A DNA stretch of 64,000 nucleotides from contig CBDHYI010000007.1 of assembly GCA_965275915.1 (NCBI GenBank), positions 806,001-870,000 of the forward strand. Direction: 5' to 3'. The notes below the pieces were generated by a model. The model was not told the DNA's origin. It did no database searches and saw nothing but the letters and a program-made list of their open reading frames with translations. Source of the DNA: JBDWFY01 sp965275915 (GTDB lineage: Bacteria > Pseudomonadota > Alphaproteobacteria > Rhizobiales > Stappiaceae). Positions 34,815-43,871 of the stretch are shown here, one piece after another. Within the stretch, counting starts at the first letter, position 1. The number at the start of each line of letters is the position of its first letter. A program made the translations under genes and the position numbers.

Positions 34815-35876
34815 ATGGCCATACCCAGATCCGCATCACTCTCAACTTCGATCCTGTTTTTTCTTGCCATGGGGACCGTCGCCCATGCCGATCAGTGCCT
34901 GAAAGTCACTTTGACGGGCACCCAGGGCGGACCACCGGTCTTCAAAGGCCAGGCCGGAGCCGGCACACTGGTGCAATATGGCAGCGAAGAAAAAGGCTGC
35001 GGAGAGACGAGGCTTCAGTTTGATGCCGGCCGGGGCACAACACAGCGCCTGTCGGAAGTGGGTGTGCCCGCCGGTACGATCAACGCCGTCTTCCTGACCC
35101 ATCTGCATTCCGATCACACCGAAGGCCTTGCGGATCTGATGCAGCTTCGCTGGCACTTTAATTCGCAGGGTCCGAAGGTCGATCTTGTGTGCAGTGACGA
35201 TGTCAATTCACCGCTTGGATTCACGATCAGCTGCCAGAAACTGGCGACCCATATTGGAGATGCTTTCATCCAGTCCGGCGAAATGGCCCAACGGCTGGCG
35301 GAAAACAAAAAGCGCCTTCCAGGCGGTCCGGCTGAGTTGATTGAGACCAGAACATTTTCCGCCAGGGATGAGCCTCAGGAAGTCTGGTCTTCCGGAGATG
35401 TCAGCGTCAAAGCCATCCGGTCGACCCATATTCCCGGCCATGCCTCCTATCGGGTCGATACGCCTGCGGGCAGCGTCGTAATCGGTGGAGATGCCGGCAA
35501 CGATACGCGCAAACCGCCCCGTTCCTCTTCAACCTCGGATCAGGTCGAGAAACTTGCAAAGGATGCGGATGTGATTGTCCATTCGACGATTCATCCGGTG
35601 ATGGGACCGGACGGCGGAACCGGATTTCCACCGCCGATTTTCTTTCGGCAAAGCACTGCGACCGATCTGGGCGCAATGGCGGACCGGGCCGGAGCCCGGC
35701 ATCTCATGCTGACCCATCTGATCCCGCCGGTCGGCGCCGCACGCCAGGGGCCCTACAAACTGCCTAACGGCGCTTTGACGAAAGAAGACTATGAGAATGC
35801 AGTTAAAGAGAGCGGCTTTTCCGGCAATACGATTGTCGGGCAGGACCTTGCGACGCTGCAACTGCCACAGAAATAG
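34815..35876 (+). CDS. Periplasmic metallo-beta-lactamase-fold hydrolase
   Basis: The 353-residue precursor has a signal peptide ending near TVAHAD and belongs to the MBL fold, RNase Z/arylsulfatase-like branch. The zinc motif is HLHSDHTEG (about 96-104); further ligands are in RSTHIPGHASYRV, VIGGDAGND and LMLTHLIPP. A Cys pair in the mature part (CLKVT and KGCGE) could form a disulfide. AGGAGG precedes the ATG. The gene appears monocistronic, with a very AT-rich upstream region. The substrate is unknown; an ester, sulfate or lactone hydrolase is possible. Confidence 0.88.
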   Translation: MAIPRSASLSTSILFFLAMGTVAHADQCLKVTLTGTQGGPPVFKGQAGAGTLVQYGSEEKGCGETRLQFDAGRGTTQRLSEVGVPAGTINAVFLTHLHSDHTEGLADLMQLRWHFNSQGPKVDLVCSDDVNSPLGFTISCQKLATHIGDAFIQSGEMAQRLAENKKRLPGGPAELIETRTFSARDEPQEVWSSGDVSVKAIRSTHIPGHASYRVDTPAGSVVIGGDAGNDTRKPPRSSSTSDQVEKLAKDADVIVHSTIHPVMGPDGGTGFPPPIFFRQSTATDLGAMADRAGARHLMLTHLIPPVGAARQGPYKLPNGALTKEDYENAVKESGFSGNTIVGQDLATLQLPQK

Positions 35877-35885
35877 TTCCCTGAC

Positions 35886-35905
35886 CCGGGCTCTTGCGAG
35901 CCCGG
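35886..35905. terminator. Hairpin between convergent genes
   Basis: An 8-bp perfect stem (ccgggctc, ttgc loop, gagcccgg) lies just after the MBL-fold stop and just past the end of the convergent GST gene. The U-run is poor, so the terminator call is tentative. Confidence 0.45.
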
Positions 35906-35913
35906 ATCGCCTC

Positions 35914-36717
35914 CTATTGGAGGGAAATGCGTTTTTTCAACGCTTCTCTGCACACCGGTGCCGAGATGGAAAATTTTTCAAGTGCTTTCGTCGATAGGAA
36001 AGCATTTATTGCCTGATCAAAAAACGGCGTGTCCTTGAGGCGGCGGAGCCATGTCTCAAGAAGCGGATTATTTGCGGACCACAAAAAATTCAGACCAAGC
36101 AGCTCCAGCCGGAAAATAAACGGCAACACCGCGAAATCGCCTGTTCCGGGTCGCTCCCCAGCCAAACAGGGCGTTTTTTTCAGGTCTCGGCCAACGTCCG
36201 GCAGCAAGCAAAGCAGCTGCTTTAGGGCGTCCGCTACGGGCTCAGAATCAAATCCGTCCTGAACAATTTGACGAAAACGCCGGCGCTTTGTCTCATCCGG
36301 TATCCGGCTTAAGCGCTTTTCAAGCCGCTCCTTCGGCAAAGCCCGGAGCTTTGCCCGATTGACCGCCGCGTAAGTGAGTGCATTGACTGCCTTGTGGAGG
36401 TCGAGACTGAGCTCCAGCCACTTGCGGTTCATTGCCGGGTTTGCCCGGTTCGACAGCGAAAGTGCGCTGTCCGGCAGCAGATCGCAGAGCTGCGCCATAA
36501 TCATGTTCGACTCAACGACGCAACGACCGTCGATCAGCAGCGTGGGCACCACCGCGTTCGGGTTGAGGACAAGATAGCGGGTCTTAAACTGATCGCCCCG
36601 CGCAAGATCAAGGAGGTGCCCCTCCCACTCCAGACCAAGGTCGGCCAGGACCAGCCGGACTTTCTGAGAACAGACCGACGTGGCGGAGTGATAGAGCGCC
36701 AAATGAGGGCCCGACAC
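35914..36717 (-). CDS. Glutathione S-transferase family protein
   Basis: The 267-residue cytoplasmic protein has a thioredoxin-like GST N-terminal domain (LALYHSATSVCSQKVRLVLADLG, with Ser and Cys near the usual catalytic position; the cis-Pro and glutathione motif are in NPNAVVPTLLIDGRCVVES) and an all-helical C-terminal domain from about 90. It follows the LeuA-like gene by 2 bp, so the two are co-transcribed. The role may be isomerase or conjugation chemistry on an intermediate of the nearby catabolic genes; this is inference. Confidence 0.88.
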   Translation of the reverse strand: MSGPHLALYHSATSVCSQKVRLVLADLGLEWEGHLLDLARGDQFKTRYLVLNPNAVVPTLLIDGRCVVESNMIMAQLCDLLPDSALSLSNRANPAMNRKWLELSLDLHKAVNALTYAAVNRAKLRALPKERLEKRLSRIPDETKRRRFRQIVQDGFDSEPVADALKQLLCLLPDVGRDLKKTPCLAGERPGTGDFAVLPFIFRLELLGLNFLWSANNPLLETWLRRLKDTPFFDQAINAFLSTKALEKFSISAPVCREALKKRISLQ

Positions 36718-36719
36718 TG

Positions 36720-37940
36720 TCAGGCCGCTTGCTGTGCCCGGACTTTCTCGACAATCGCCTTGAATTCATCGTCGCTGAGGATGTCGCGTTTCTGAATACC
36801 AGCCTGTTTTACGCTGTCGAGAATGTCCGCCACCTGATCCTCGCTCGCTTCCCCAAGGCCCAACTCATTAAGCTTGTAAACGATCGATGCCTTGCCGCTC
36901 TTTTTACCGAGCACGACTTCGCCCCGGCGGCCGGTCAAAACCGGGTGGGTTCCGAACATAACCAGCGGATCGCGCATCACATAATTGATGCCGATGCCGG
37001 ATTCACGCGTGAAGTTTCCGCTGCCCAAAACCGGTTTGTTGCGGGCTATGGGAACGTTGGAAAGCTCTGAGATCAGTGCTCCCAACTCAGGCAGCTTATC
37101 AAGCCGATAGCCGGTGTCGTAGCCGTAAAGCAGATGCAGCCCGAGCATCAGTTCTTCAAGTGCGGCGTTGCCGGTGCGTTCGCCCAGGCCATTGGCACAG
37201 CTGTGCACCACTTCCGCCCCGGCCGTGACCGCAGCCAGTTCCGTCGCCACCCCCATGCCGAAATCATTATGCGTATGGATCTCGATGGGAAGGCCTGTCA
37301 TGCGCTTGACCCAACGGACCATATATTTGATCGCTTCGGGCGTTGCACAGCCCATCGTGTCGACAATGCCGATGGAGTCCGGCGGTGACCGTTCCATAAT
37401 CCCCTTACAGAGATTTTCCAGGTCCTCCGGCCGCGCGCGCGTCGTGTCATAAGGGAAAAACACGGCGTAAAGCCCCTGCTCCCGGGCATAATTGATCACC
37501 GGCGCACTCCTCTTCAGCACGTCTTCCCAAGTCCAGCCGAATTGCGTTGTGAGTTTCGGATAACCAATCGGCACCTCGATGATCACGCCGTGCGCGCCGC
37601 ATTCAAGCGCCATGTCAATGTCTTGCTTCATGGCCCGCGCGAATGTGAAAATGCGGGACTTCAATCCAAGTCCGGATATTTCCTTGATCGCCTGCTGATC
37701 CTGCAGTGACACCGCCGGCATGCCGGCCTCGATCCGTTCGACGCCCACCTCATCGAGTTTGCTCGCAATCGCGATCTTGTCTTCGACACTGAAGACGACA
37801 CCGGGGGTCTGTTCGCCGTCCCGCAGGGTCGCATCATGAATACCCGTCTTCGCCGGCAGGTCGAGTTGCTCCCGAACATCGGAAACAAAGTTGTAAGGGC
37901 TTACCCACCACTTGCCATCTTCAAAGTAGTTATCGTGCAT
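36720..37940 (-). CDS. LeuA/homocitrate synthase-like DRE-TIM acyltransferase
   Basis: The 406-residue enzyme belongs to the DRE-TIM metallolyase superfamily. The signature is HDATLRDGEQTPGVVFS, the metal-binding HTHNDFGM occurs at about 220-227, and GLGERTGNAALEEL follows, as in isopropylmalate and homocitrate synthases. It lacks the C-terminal LeuA regulatory domain, so length fits a homocitrate- or citramalate-like synthase or a catabolic lyase. It is divergent from the GntR gene, across the AATATCGATATT site, and is followed by the GST gene. I do not assign the 2-oxo acid substrate. Confidence 0.85.
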   Translation of the reverse strand: MHDNYFEDGKWWVSPYNFVSDVREQLDLPAKTGIHDATLRDGEQTPGVVFSVEDKIAIASKLDEVGVERIEAGMPAVSLQDQQAIKEISGLGLKSRIFTFARAMKQDIDMALECGAHGVIIEVPIGYPKLTTQFGWTWEDVLKRSAPVINYAREQGLYAVFFPYDTTRARPEDLENLCKGIMERSPPDSIGIVDTMGCATPEAIKYMVRWVKRMTGLPIEIHTHNDFGMGVATELAAVTAGAEVVHSCANGLGERTGNAALEELMLGLHLLYGYDTGYRLDKLPELGALISELSNVPIARNKPVLGSGNFTRESGIGINYVMRDPLVMFGTHPVLTGRRGEVVLGKKSGKASIVYKLNELGLGEASEDQVADILDSVKQAGIQKRDILSDDEFKAIVEKVRAQQAA

Positions 37941-38366
37941 TTCATCGGGCTCCGTTTGAGATCAAGGCAGGTAAACGGCGGAGAGGCACCTCATCCCCCC
38001 GCAAATTCTCTTTCTTCATCCATATTTTAGACAACAGCGTTGAAAAATCAATATTTTGGAGAGCCAAAACTGATTTCAACTTTCACGTTTTTGATATCGT
38101 CAACCGGGGTCAGAATTCGACTTACATACATCTATTTGAATTATATTAGTTTTTACAGTGTTTACATCCGCTACAGCCGAATATCGGTCAACCGCCGAAC
38201 GCAAATAAACCCGTTGGCAGTTCAAATAAATATCGATATTATAAATGTCCAAGAAAACAGTTGAGAGATTTGCAAAGGCGACTGAAAACGCGCGATTGTG
38301 GAGATTTGACGGACATGCCGAACGGTCATTTCTTTCAACATCGCATAAAATGGATATTTCCGGTAA
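37941..38366. other. Divergent intergenic region
   Basis: These 426 bases separate the leftward LeuA-like gene from the rightward GntR gene. They are AT-rich and hold the palindrome listed separately at 38229-38240. A 74-residue plus-strand frame at 38040-38264 has AT-biased composition and no ribosome binding site, and looks like chance. Confidence 0.45.
38229..38240. promoter_or_regulatory. Palindrome AATATCGATATT, candidate operator
   Basis: This perfect 12-bp palindrome lies between the LeuA-like and GntR genes. The identical 12-mer occurs at 44664-44675 in the other divergent promoter region of this block, and its 10-bp core occurs at 17398. The neighbouring FCD-type GntR protein is the natural candidate to bind it. 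Confidence 0.5.
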
Positions 38367-39158
38367 ATGTTTGTTTCAACACATATCGGCATGATTCCGC
38401 CCACACAGTCGGACGTACTTATGGAAAATGAACCGCTATCTGAACGACACGGCCTGAAGGTACCGGAAAGGCCCGATCCGACCCCTTCCAACGACAGCGG
38501 CAGTTCAGAGTCCATGACCAGTCGCGTCTATTCACAGCTGCGCGGCGATATCATCACCGGCAAGCTGTCGCCGGGACAAAAGCTCAAGATCGAAGAGCTG
38601 CGCCGGTCCTACGATGTCGGAACGAGCCCGATCCGGGAAGCACTTAGCCTGTTGACGTCCGATCATTTCGTGGAACGGATCGACCAACGCGGATTTCGCG
38701 TCACCTGCGCCAGTGCGCAGGAATTTGCCGAGCTCCTGAAAACCCGTTGCTGGCTGGAAGAACGAGCGTTGCGCGAATCCATTGAACACGGTTCGACCGC
38801 CTGGGAAGAACAGATCATTCTGGCAACCTACCGACTGTCGCGGGTCCCCCGTTCTGAATCGACAGAGAATTTTGTCGCAATCGAAGAATGGGAAAAGCGC
38901 CACAAGATCTATCATATGACACTGCTCTCGGCGTGCGGGTCATCGATCATGATGAAATATTGCGATCAGCTCTACGATCAGAATGTCCGCTATCGGCTGC
39001 TTGCCGGGTCAACGGCCTATCCCAAACGCGATATTAATGCCGAACATGGGGAGATCAGCGACGCAGTCCTTGCGCGCGATGCGGATCTCGCCGTCAGACT
39101 GCTCATTTCCCACTACACGAACACCGGGAAGTTTCTTCATGACAGCCTGAGCGACTAG
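38367..39158 (+). CDS. GntR-family regulator, FCD subfamily
   Basis: The 263-residue protein has an N-terminal extension of about 45 residues, a GntR winged helix (about 50-115: VYSQLRGDIITGKLSPGQKL, YDVGTSPIREALSLL) and a C-terminal all-helical FCD ligand domain (about 120-255) with the metal-binding residues expected in HKIYHMTLLSACG and HGEISDAV. In-frame ATG codons at 38391 and 38421 are alternative starts; none has a clear ribosome binding site. It converges on the dioxygenase gene. I infer that it controls the LeuA-like/GST pair and the nitroreductase-TRAP-dioxygenase operon. Confidence 0.9.
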   Translation: MFVSTHIGMIPPTQSDVLMENEPLSERHGLKVPERPDPTPSNDSGSSESMTSRVYSQLRGDIITGKLSPGQKLKIEELRRSYDVGTSPIREALSLLTSDHFVERIDQRGFRVTCASAQEFAELLKTRCWLEERALRESIEHGSTAWEEQIILATYRLSRVPRSESTENFVAIEEWEKRHKIYHMTLLSACGSSIMMKYCDQLYDQNVRYRLLAGSTAYPKRDINAEHGEISDAVLARDADLAVRLLISHYTNTGKFLHDSLSD

Positions 39159-39173
39159 TATGTGAATCCCGCA

Positions 39174-40049
39174 TCACGTCGCTATGGTCAGAACAAAGTC
39201 GAAATCAACCGTATAAAACGGTACTGTGACGTCCTCCCGCCGGACCGCCATCGCCTCGGGCATCTGATCCAGAGACGTCTGTTCTTTGTAGTCCATCACA
39301 AGACGCGGGCGGACGCCGAAAACAGCGTCCTCGTCAAGATAGGGATCATCGCTGGGGAACACTTCGGTGACAAGTGTTCTAAAACCGGGTGCGCTGGCGA
39401 TGAAATGCAGATGCGAGGGACGCCAGGGATGCCTGCCCGTTGCCGTGAGAAGCGTGCCGACAGGCCCGTCCACCGGCACGGTGTAGGGTGCGGGTCTTAT
39501 CGTTGAAAATCTGTAGAGACCATCATCTGCCAGGCTCATATGGGCCCGGAGATTATAGTCGGACTGTGCCGGATCCTGATTTGAATAAAGACCGTTGTCG
39601 GCAGTCTGCCAGATTTCAAGCTCCACACCTTTGATCGGATTCCCATCCGGATCGGAGAACCGGCCGCTGACAAACACGGTCGCTCCGTCATTGCCGCCCT
39701 TGAGATCGCCGCCATTTTCAAGATCCGGTGCCCCCAGAATATGAAACGGCCCCAGAACGCTAGACGGTGTTCCGACATCGGGCGAATGGATCATGTCGAC
39801 CAGGGAAGACAGCCCGAGCACATCGGAAAACAGGACGAATTCATTTCGCTCCGGCGAGGAAATCTCGCCGGCCTTTACCAGCAGTTCCAGTCCCGTCCGC
39901 CATTCGTCATGCGTGAGTTTTGTCTCGCGCGCGAATGCGTGCAGATGTGTGACCAGAGTCTCCAGGATAAACCGCAGCCGCGAATCAGTCTCAGGTCCGC
40001 AATAGTCCAGGAAAGCTTGCGTTATCGTGTCTTCGCTTACGGTCCGCAT
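39174..40049 (-). CDS. Intradiol ring-cleavage dioxygenase (hydroxyquinol/catechol 1,2-dioxygenase family)
   Basis: The 291-residue non-heme Fe(III) enzyme has the intradiol N-terminal helical dimerisation domain (about 1-100) and a catalytic beta-sandwich. The iron ligands are visible: Tyr in ADNGLYSNQ, Tyr in RPAPYTV and two His in RPSHLHFIAS. Overall it resembles hydroxyquinol 1,2-dioxygenases, which form maleylacetate, more than protocatechuate dioxygenases, but other catechols are possible. It is the last gene of the TRAP operon. No maleylacetate reductase is encoded in the window, so the downstream step must lie elsewhere. Confidence 0.9.
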   Translation of the reverse strand: MRTVSEDTITQAFLDYCGPETDSRLRFILETLVTHLHAFARETKLTHDEWRTGLELLVKAGEISSPERNEFVLFSDVLGLSSLVDMIHSPDVGTPSSVLGPFHILGAPDLENGGDLKGGNDGATVFVSGRFSDPDGNPIKGVELEIWQTADNGLYSNQDPAQSDYNLRAHMSLADDGLYRFSTIRPAPYTVPVDGPVGTLLTATGRHPWRPSHLHFIASAPGFRTLVTEVFPSDDPYLDEDAVFGVRPRLVMDYKEQTSLDQMPEAMAVRREDVTVPFYTVDFDFVLTIAT

Positions 40050-40089
40050 GGGTCCCGATCCTCTTTTATGTCGTTCTAGGGCATTTCAC

Positions 40090-40133
40090 GCGTATCCTTG
40101 TCGTGAAGGTGATTCAATCTTCACGGGATGCGC
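40090..40133 (-). other. Long intercistronic hairpin
   Basis: gcgtatcc (40090-40097) pairs with ggatgcgc (40126-40133), and cgtgaag (40102-40108) with cttcacg (40119-40125), giving a 15-bp stem with a one-sided 4-nt bulge. It lies between the DctM stop and the dioxygenase start. Its sequence style (gcatttcacg with gcgctctaa) reminds me of dispersed rhizobial intergenic elements; this is from memory and uncertain. Confidence 0.5.
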
Positions 40134-40134
40134 T

Positions 40135-41445
40135 CTAATTCAAAATCGCCGTCGTCAGGCCCGGATAGGCGATGATGATCACAAGCACCATCAGCATGAT
40201 GACGGCAAACGGAAACGCGCCGACAAAGACATCCTTGAGGCTGATTTGCGGATCGTTAAGCGTGGTCTTGATGACGAAGCAGGAAATCCCGAGCGGCGGC
40301 GTCAGAAGGCCGATTTCAGCGCCGATCACCGTCACGATCCCAAACCAGATCAGGCTCATTCCCATGGATTCAACAAGGGTAATGAACAAGGGAACGACAA
40401 TCAGGATGATGGACGCGGTATCAAGCAGCGTGCCGAGAAAAAGCATCAGAACGACATAGATCACCATCACTTCGAAGAAGCCGAAATTATAGTGCGTCAG
40501 CAACGCATCCAGTTCGTTGGGCAGGCCGGCGAAACCAAGCATGCGGCTATAAAGCGACGCCATGACGATCAGGAACAGGATCGACGCCGTGATATGACCG
40601 GTCTCAATGGCTGTCTGCCACAGGCCCGACCAGTCGATCCTGCGGCGCGCCAAAGCAATCAGCAGTGCCGCAAGGGCACCAGCCGCCCCCGCCTCCACCG
40701 GCGTCAGCCAGCCGGTATAAATGCCGCCCAGGACCAGAACGATCAGACCGACGGTCGGCACCGTTTTATCGAGCAGTTCAAGGATCGTCATCGGACGATC
40801 CTGCTCCAGTTCCCTCGCCTCGCCGATAAAGGACGGCCAGAGGCGGGCCATCGCCAGGATGGCGATGATATAGGCAGCCGTGAGGATAAGACCGGGTACG
40901 ATACCGGCAAGGAACATTTCACCGACGGATTGTTCTGCGACGAACGAATAAATGATCAGCATCGCGCTTGGCGGAATGATCATGCCCAGAACCGATGACC
41001 CGGCGACCACACCGACCGCAAAGCGTTTGTTGTAGGCATAGCGCCGCATCTCCGGCACCGAGATTTTGGTGAACACCGATGCCGAGGCGATGGAGGATCC
41101 GGTGACTGCGGCAAAAACGGCATTGGCGCCGACCGTTGCCATGCCGATACCGCCCATTATGCGCCGAAAGCCGCGATTGAGCACCGCATAGATGTCGGTC
41201 CCCAGTCCGGCCCTGGAGACAAGCAATCCCATTACGGTAAAGAGCGGAATGGTCGCAAATTCATACTCCGTGACACCGTCGGTGGCGGCGACCTTCAGAA
41301 AGTTGAAGGCAAGGATAGACTTGCCGCTGATCAGCCAGATCGACAGGAACGACACGACACCGAGCGCAATCGGGATGTAAACGCCGATATAGACCAGAGC
41401 GACGATGGCAACGACCGACAGCGCACCTATTTCAACCGGCGTCAT
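40135..41445 (-). CDS. TRAP transporter large permease subunit (DctM)
   Basis: This 436-residue inner-membrane protein has about twelve hydrophobic segments and the DctM family pattern: TGSSIASASVFTKISVPEM and GVVAGSSVLGMIIPPSAM. It forms the secondary-active channel with DctQ. The whole DctPQM set is present in order, so the importer is complete. Substrates of such systems are usually organic acids; linkage to an aromatic ring dioxygenase suggests an aromatic or unsaturated acid. Confidence 0.93.
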   Translation of the reverse strand: MTPVEIGALSVVAIVALVYIGVYIPIALGVVSFLSIWLISGKSILAFNFLKVAATDGVTEYEFATIPLFTVMGLLVSRAGLGTDIYAVLNRGFRRIMGGIGMATVGANAVFAAVTGSSIASASVFTKISVPEMRRYAYNKRFAVGVVAGSSVLGMIIPPSAMLIIYSFVAEQSVGEMFLAGIVPGLILTAAYIIAILAMARLWPSFIGEARELEQDRPMTILELLDKTVPTVGLIVLVLGGIYTGWLTPVEAGAAGALAALLIALARRRIDWSGLWQTAIETGHITASILFLIVMASLYSRMLGFAGLPNELDALLTHYNFGFFEVMVIYVVLMLFLGTLLDTASIILIVVPLFITLVESMGMSLIWFGIVTVIGAEIGLLTPPLGISCFVIKTTLNDPQISLKDVFVGAFPFAVIMLMVLVIIIAYPGLTTAILN

Positions 41446-41468
41446 TCTTTAACTTTCTGTTTTCATTG

Positions 41469-42086
41469 TCATTTATCGACAGACTCAAGTTTCTGCCCGC
41501 CACGGTATCCCAGAAGCGCATTCAGGAAAAAAATCACCGAACAAAGCATGACGCCAAAGCAGATGGCGAGTTTAGCCGGCCACCAGGGGGCGGTGAAAAT
41601 GCCGGGGGTTCCGAAATAATCGCAGCGGCCGAATGCCTCGTTGAGATCCGCGAAGAAATTGCCGGTTGGCGGCGGACCGAATTCAGGCTGCGAGACGAAA
41701 TGGCAGGTGTGAATGGATTCCTGAAACTCCGGCCACATCGTCCACGCGATCAGAGCCATGAATATGCCGGCCAGCCCGTCAATCAGCCGGGACAGCAGAT
41801 TTGAGAGCGGTCGGTTCCGTCGTTCCAGAACCATCAGAAATCCGTCCGACCGGGTTAAGCGATTGCTGCGCACCACATTGGGCAGTTGCAGGAACACGAT
41901 CAGGACGAGCGAAAAGATCACCAGTTCGACAACACCAAGCAACGGGGCGTGAAACACGCCTCTTGCCACAACATCGGTATTCATCATCACGACGAGCAGC
42001 AAAATAACCGCGGTGCCGATGGCATTGGCGCCAATCGCAACCGCGACGGCACTGCGGCGCAGACGTTCAAGAACGGAAACAATCAT
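41469..42086 (-). CDS. TRAP transporter small permease subunit (DctQ)
   Basis: The 205-residue protein has four predicted membrane segments and the DctQ fold (LVVMMNTDVVARGVFHAPLL, VELVIFSLVLIVFLQLPNVV). There is an extra periplasmic insertion of about 40 residues in the second half (HTCHFVSQPEFGPPPTGNFF). It lies between the DctP and DctM genes and has GAGAGG upstream of its ATG. Confidence 0.9.
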   Translation of the reverse strand: MIVSVLERLRRSAVAVAIGANAIGTAVILLLVVMMNTDVVARGVFHAPLLGVVELVIFSLVLIVFLQLPNVVRSNRLTRSDGFLMVLERRNRPLSNLLSRLIDGLAGIFMALIAWTMWPEFQESIHTCHFVSQPEFGPPPTGNFFADLNEAFGRCDYFGTPGIFTAPWWPAKLAICFGVMLCSVIFFLNALLGYRGGQKLESVDK

Positions 42087-42219
42087 TTATCCGACCTCTC
42101 AATCCGCGCCGCAGGCATACTCCGATCGTCCCGCCATTCTTGCTTTTATTCAAGACAACCGGAGAACGTGTCGCAAGACCACAGGTCCTGCTGTTTTGCG
42201 AGCTCCAACAACACCGCCG

Positions 42220-43320
42220 CTAGTTGGTTCCCTCACCCGACCAATCGCGCAGCGGCATCATGCCGGCTTCTTTCAATTTGCCCATATAGGCATTCAGCAT
42301 CTCAGTCCCGTTGCCTCCGGTTTTATCAAGATTGCCGGCCCAGTCAGCCGCAATATTCGGCATCGCATTGGCCCAGGCAACGCGGGCCTCTTCGGGCAGT
42401 ACAACCACAGTTCCGCCACCGTCTTCAAATGCCTTGAGGGACTCAGCGGCCCGATCCATCGCAACCGACGCCACGCGGTCCCGGTACTCAACGGCCACCT
42501 TCTGAAGCGCAGCTTTGACTTCGTCGGGCAGTTTTTCCCAGACGTCTTTGTTGATTGTGACCGTCTTGGAGTTAACGGCTCCAAGATCGACTTTCAGCAT
42601 ATGCGGTGCCACTTCAGCGATTTTGAATGTTTTGGCGGCTTCCGGCCAAAGCATTGCCGCATCCACCACACCCGTTTCAAGCATGCTGTAGAAATTCGGT
42701 AAACCGCCCCGCACACCGGCCGCATCTTCAATTCCTTCCAGGTAGCGGAGGTTGTAACCGGCACCGGCAATTTTCTTACCCTTCAGATCGTCCAGCGAAT
42801 TGATCGGTGTTTTGGAGAAGATCTGGTAGGTATCCAGAACCACGCCAGTCGCAAGATAGACCTGATTTTCCGCATTGAATTCCGCCATCATGCGGGGATA
42901 TTCCTTGGCGATCTCATCGACCGCCCTGGCAACGATCCTGGCGTCCGGTGCGACAAAGGGCGTTACGGCCGAAATCGCCTGGCTGGGCAATTTGGAGTTA
43001 TGGAATATCGTTGTGACGACGCCGATGTCTCCAAGGCCCAGCTTGATGCCTTCAAGAACGCCGCGCGGCTTGACGATCGTGCCGCCATATCCTTCCTGCC
43101 AGTCAATCGTGTAGTTGCCGGTTGCGGCCAACTCTTCATTGACGCGCGGGATAAAGAAATTGGAAAATTCCTGCACCCACATTGCCCGATCCGGATAACC
43201 GTCAATAGCAATCATCTTGATTGTTTCTGCCGCCTCGGCCCGGTTGGGGCTTTGGGCGGAGGTGAACCCCAATATCGCCGTTGCAATCATCAGGGCACGG
43301 GTTGTTTTTATGCACTTCAC
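42220..43320 (-). CDS. TRAP transporter substrate-binding protein (DctP family)
   Basis: The 366-residue precursor has a signal peptide ending at about NRAEAAE. I chose the GTG at 43320, preceded by GGGAGG seven bases upstream; the longer frame runs into the OsmC gene without family features. The conserved DctP Arg region appears as KKIAGAGYNLRYLEGI, and the C-terminal helix contains VWEKLPDEVKAAL. The ligand is probably an organic acid. Confidence 0.9.
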   Translation of the reverse strand: MKCIKTTRALMIATAILGFTSAQSPNRAEAAETIKMIAIDGYPDRAMWVQEFSNFFIPRVNEELAATGNYTIDWQEGYGGTIVKPRGVLEGIKLGLGDIGVVTTIFHNSKLPSQAISAVTPFVAPDARIVARAVDEIAKEYPRMMAEFNAENQVYLATGVVLDTYQIFSKTPINSLDDLKGKKIAGAGYNLRYLEGIEDAAGVRGGLPNFYSMLETGVVDAAMLWPEAAKTFKIAEVAPHMLKVDLGAVNSKTVTINKDVWEKLPDEVKAALQKVAVEYRDRVASVAMDRAAESLKAFEDGGGTVVVLPEEARVAWANAMPNIAADWAGNLDKTGGNGTEMLNAYMGKLKEAGMMPLRDWSGEGTN

Positions 43321-43363
43321 GCCAGTTCCTCCCAAGAATGTTGTGAAAGATGAAAAAGCCCGG

Positions 43364-43828
43364 CTAAGCGCCGGCAATCCAATTCTCCTCGATTGTTGTG
43401 CCCGCCTGGCGGAACAGCTTCGAAAGCGGGCAATATTTGGCGACCTCGGCCGCGACCCGCTGCAGGTCCGCGTTGCCGGCCGGGCCATCGGATTTCACCG
43501 TCAGTCTGAGACTGACAAAGGGGGTATCCACCTCTTCCTGAAGGGTGACGCCGCGGCGATCAAAGTCGCAGGCAACGGAAATATCCAGATGGCCAATATC
43601 GACACCAAGCGCCTTGGCGCATTTGTGGCCGATCACATTTGTGCAGCCTACGAGCGCAGCAAGCGCCGCGTCTGTCGGTGTCGGACCTTTGTTCGTCCCG
43701 CCTCTCTCCAGCGGTTCATCAATCGCAAAGGACAGGTCCCGGATTGAAACTTCGGAAAGCGAATGAGACGGACATGCCGCTGCGGCGCGAAGCCTGACCG
43801 TGTTTTTCGTTTTGACCGTACCAACCAT
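43364..43828 (-). CDS. OsmC-family peroxiredoxin-like protein
   Basis: The 154-residue protein belongs to the OsmC/Ohr fold. The conserved features are GPTPTDAALAALVGCTN with the first reactive Cys and KYCPLSKLFRQAG with the second. These proteins reduce organic hydroperoxides with a Cys pair. Here it lies between the nitroreductase and TRAP genes in an aromatic-type operon, where it may detoxify peroxides or act as an uncharacterised hydrolase. Confidence 0.88.
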   Translation of the reverse strand: MVGTVKTKNTVRLRAAAACPSHSLSEVSIRDLSFAIDEPLERGGTNKGPTPTDAALAALVGCTNVIGHKCAKALGVDIGHLDISVACDFDRRGVTLQEEVDTPFVSLRLTVKSDGPAGNADLQRVAAEVAKYCPLSKLFRQAGTTIEENWIAGA

Positions 43829-43871
43829 TTTTCATCGTCCTCGCCTGCACGCCCGGCCGGGGTGTCTGATA

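Noticed and set aside
38040..38264. 74-codon plus-strand frame upstream of the GntR gene
   Set aside because: Its Ile, Tyr and Ser-rich composition follows from AT-rich DNA, and there is no ribosome binding site.
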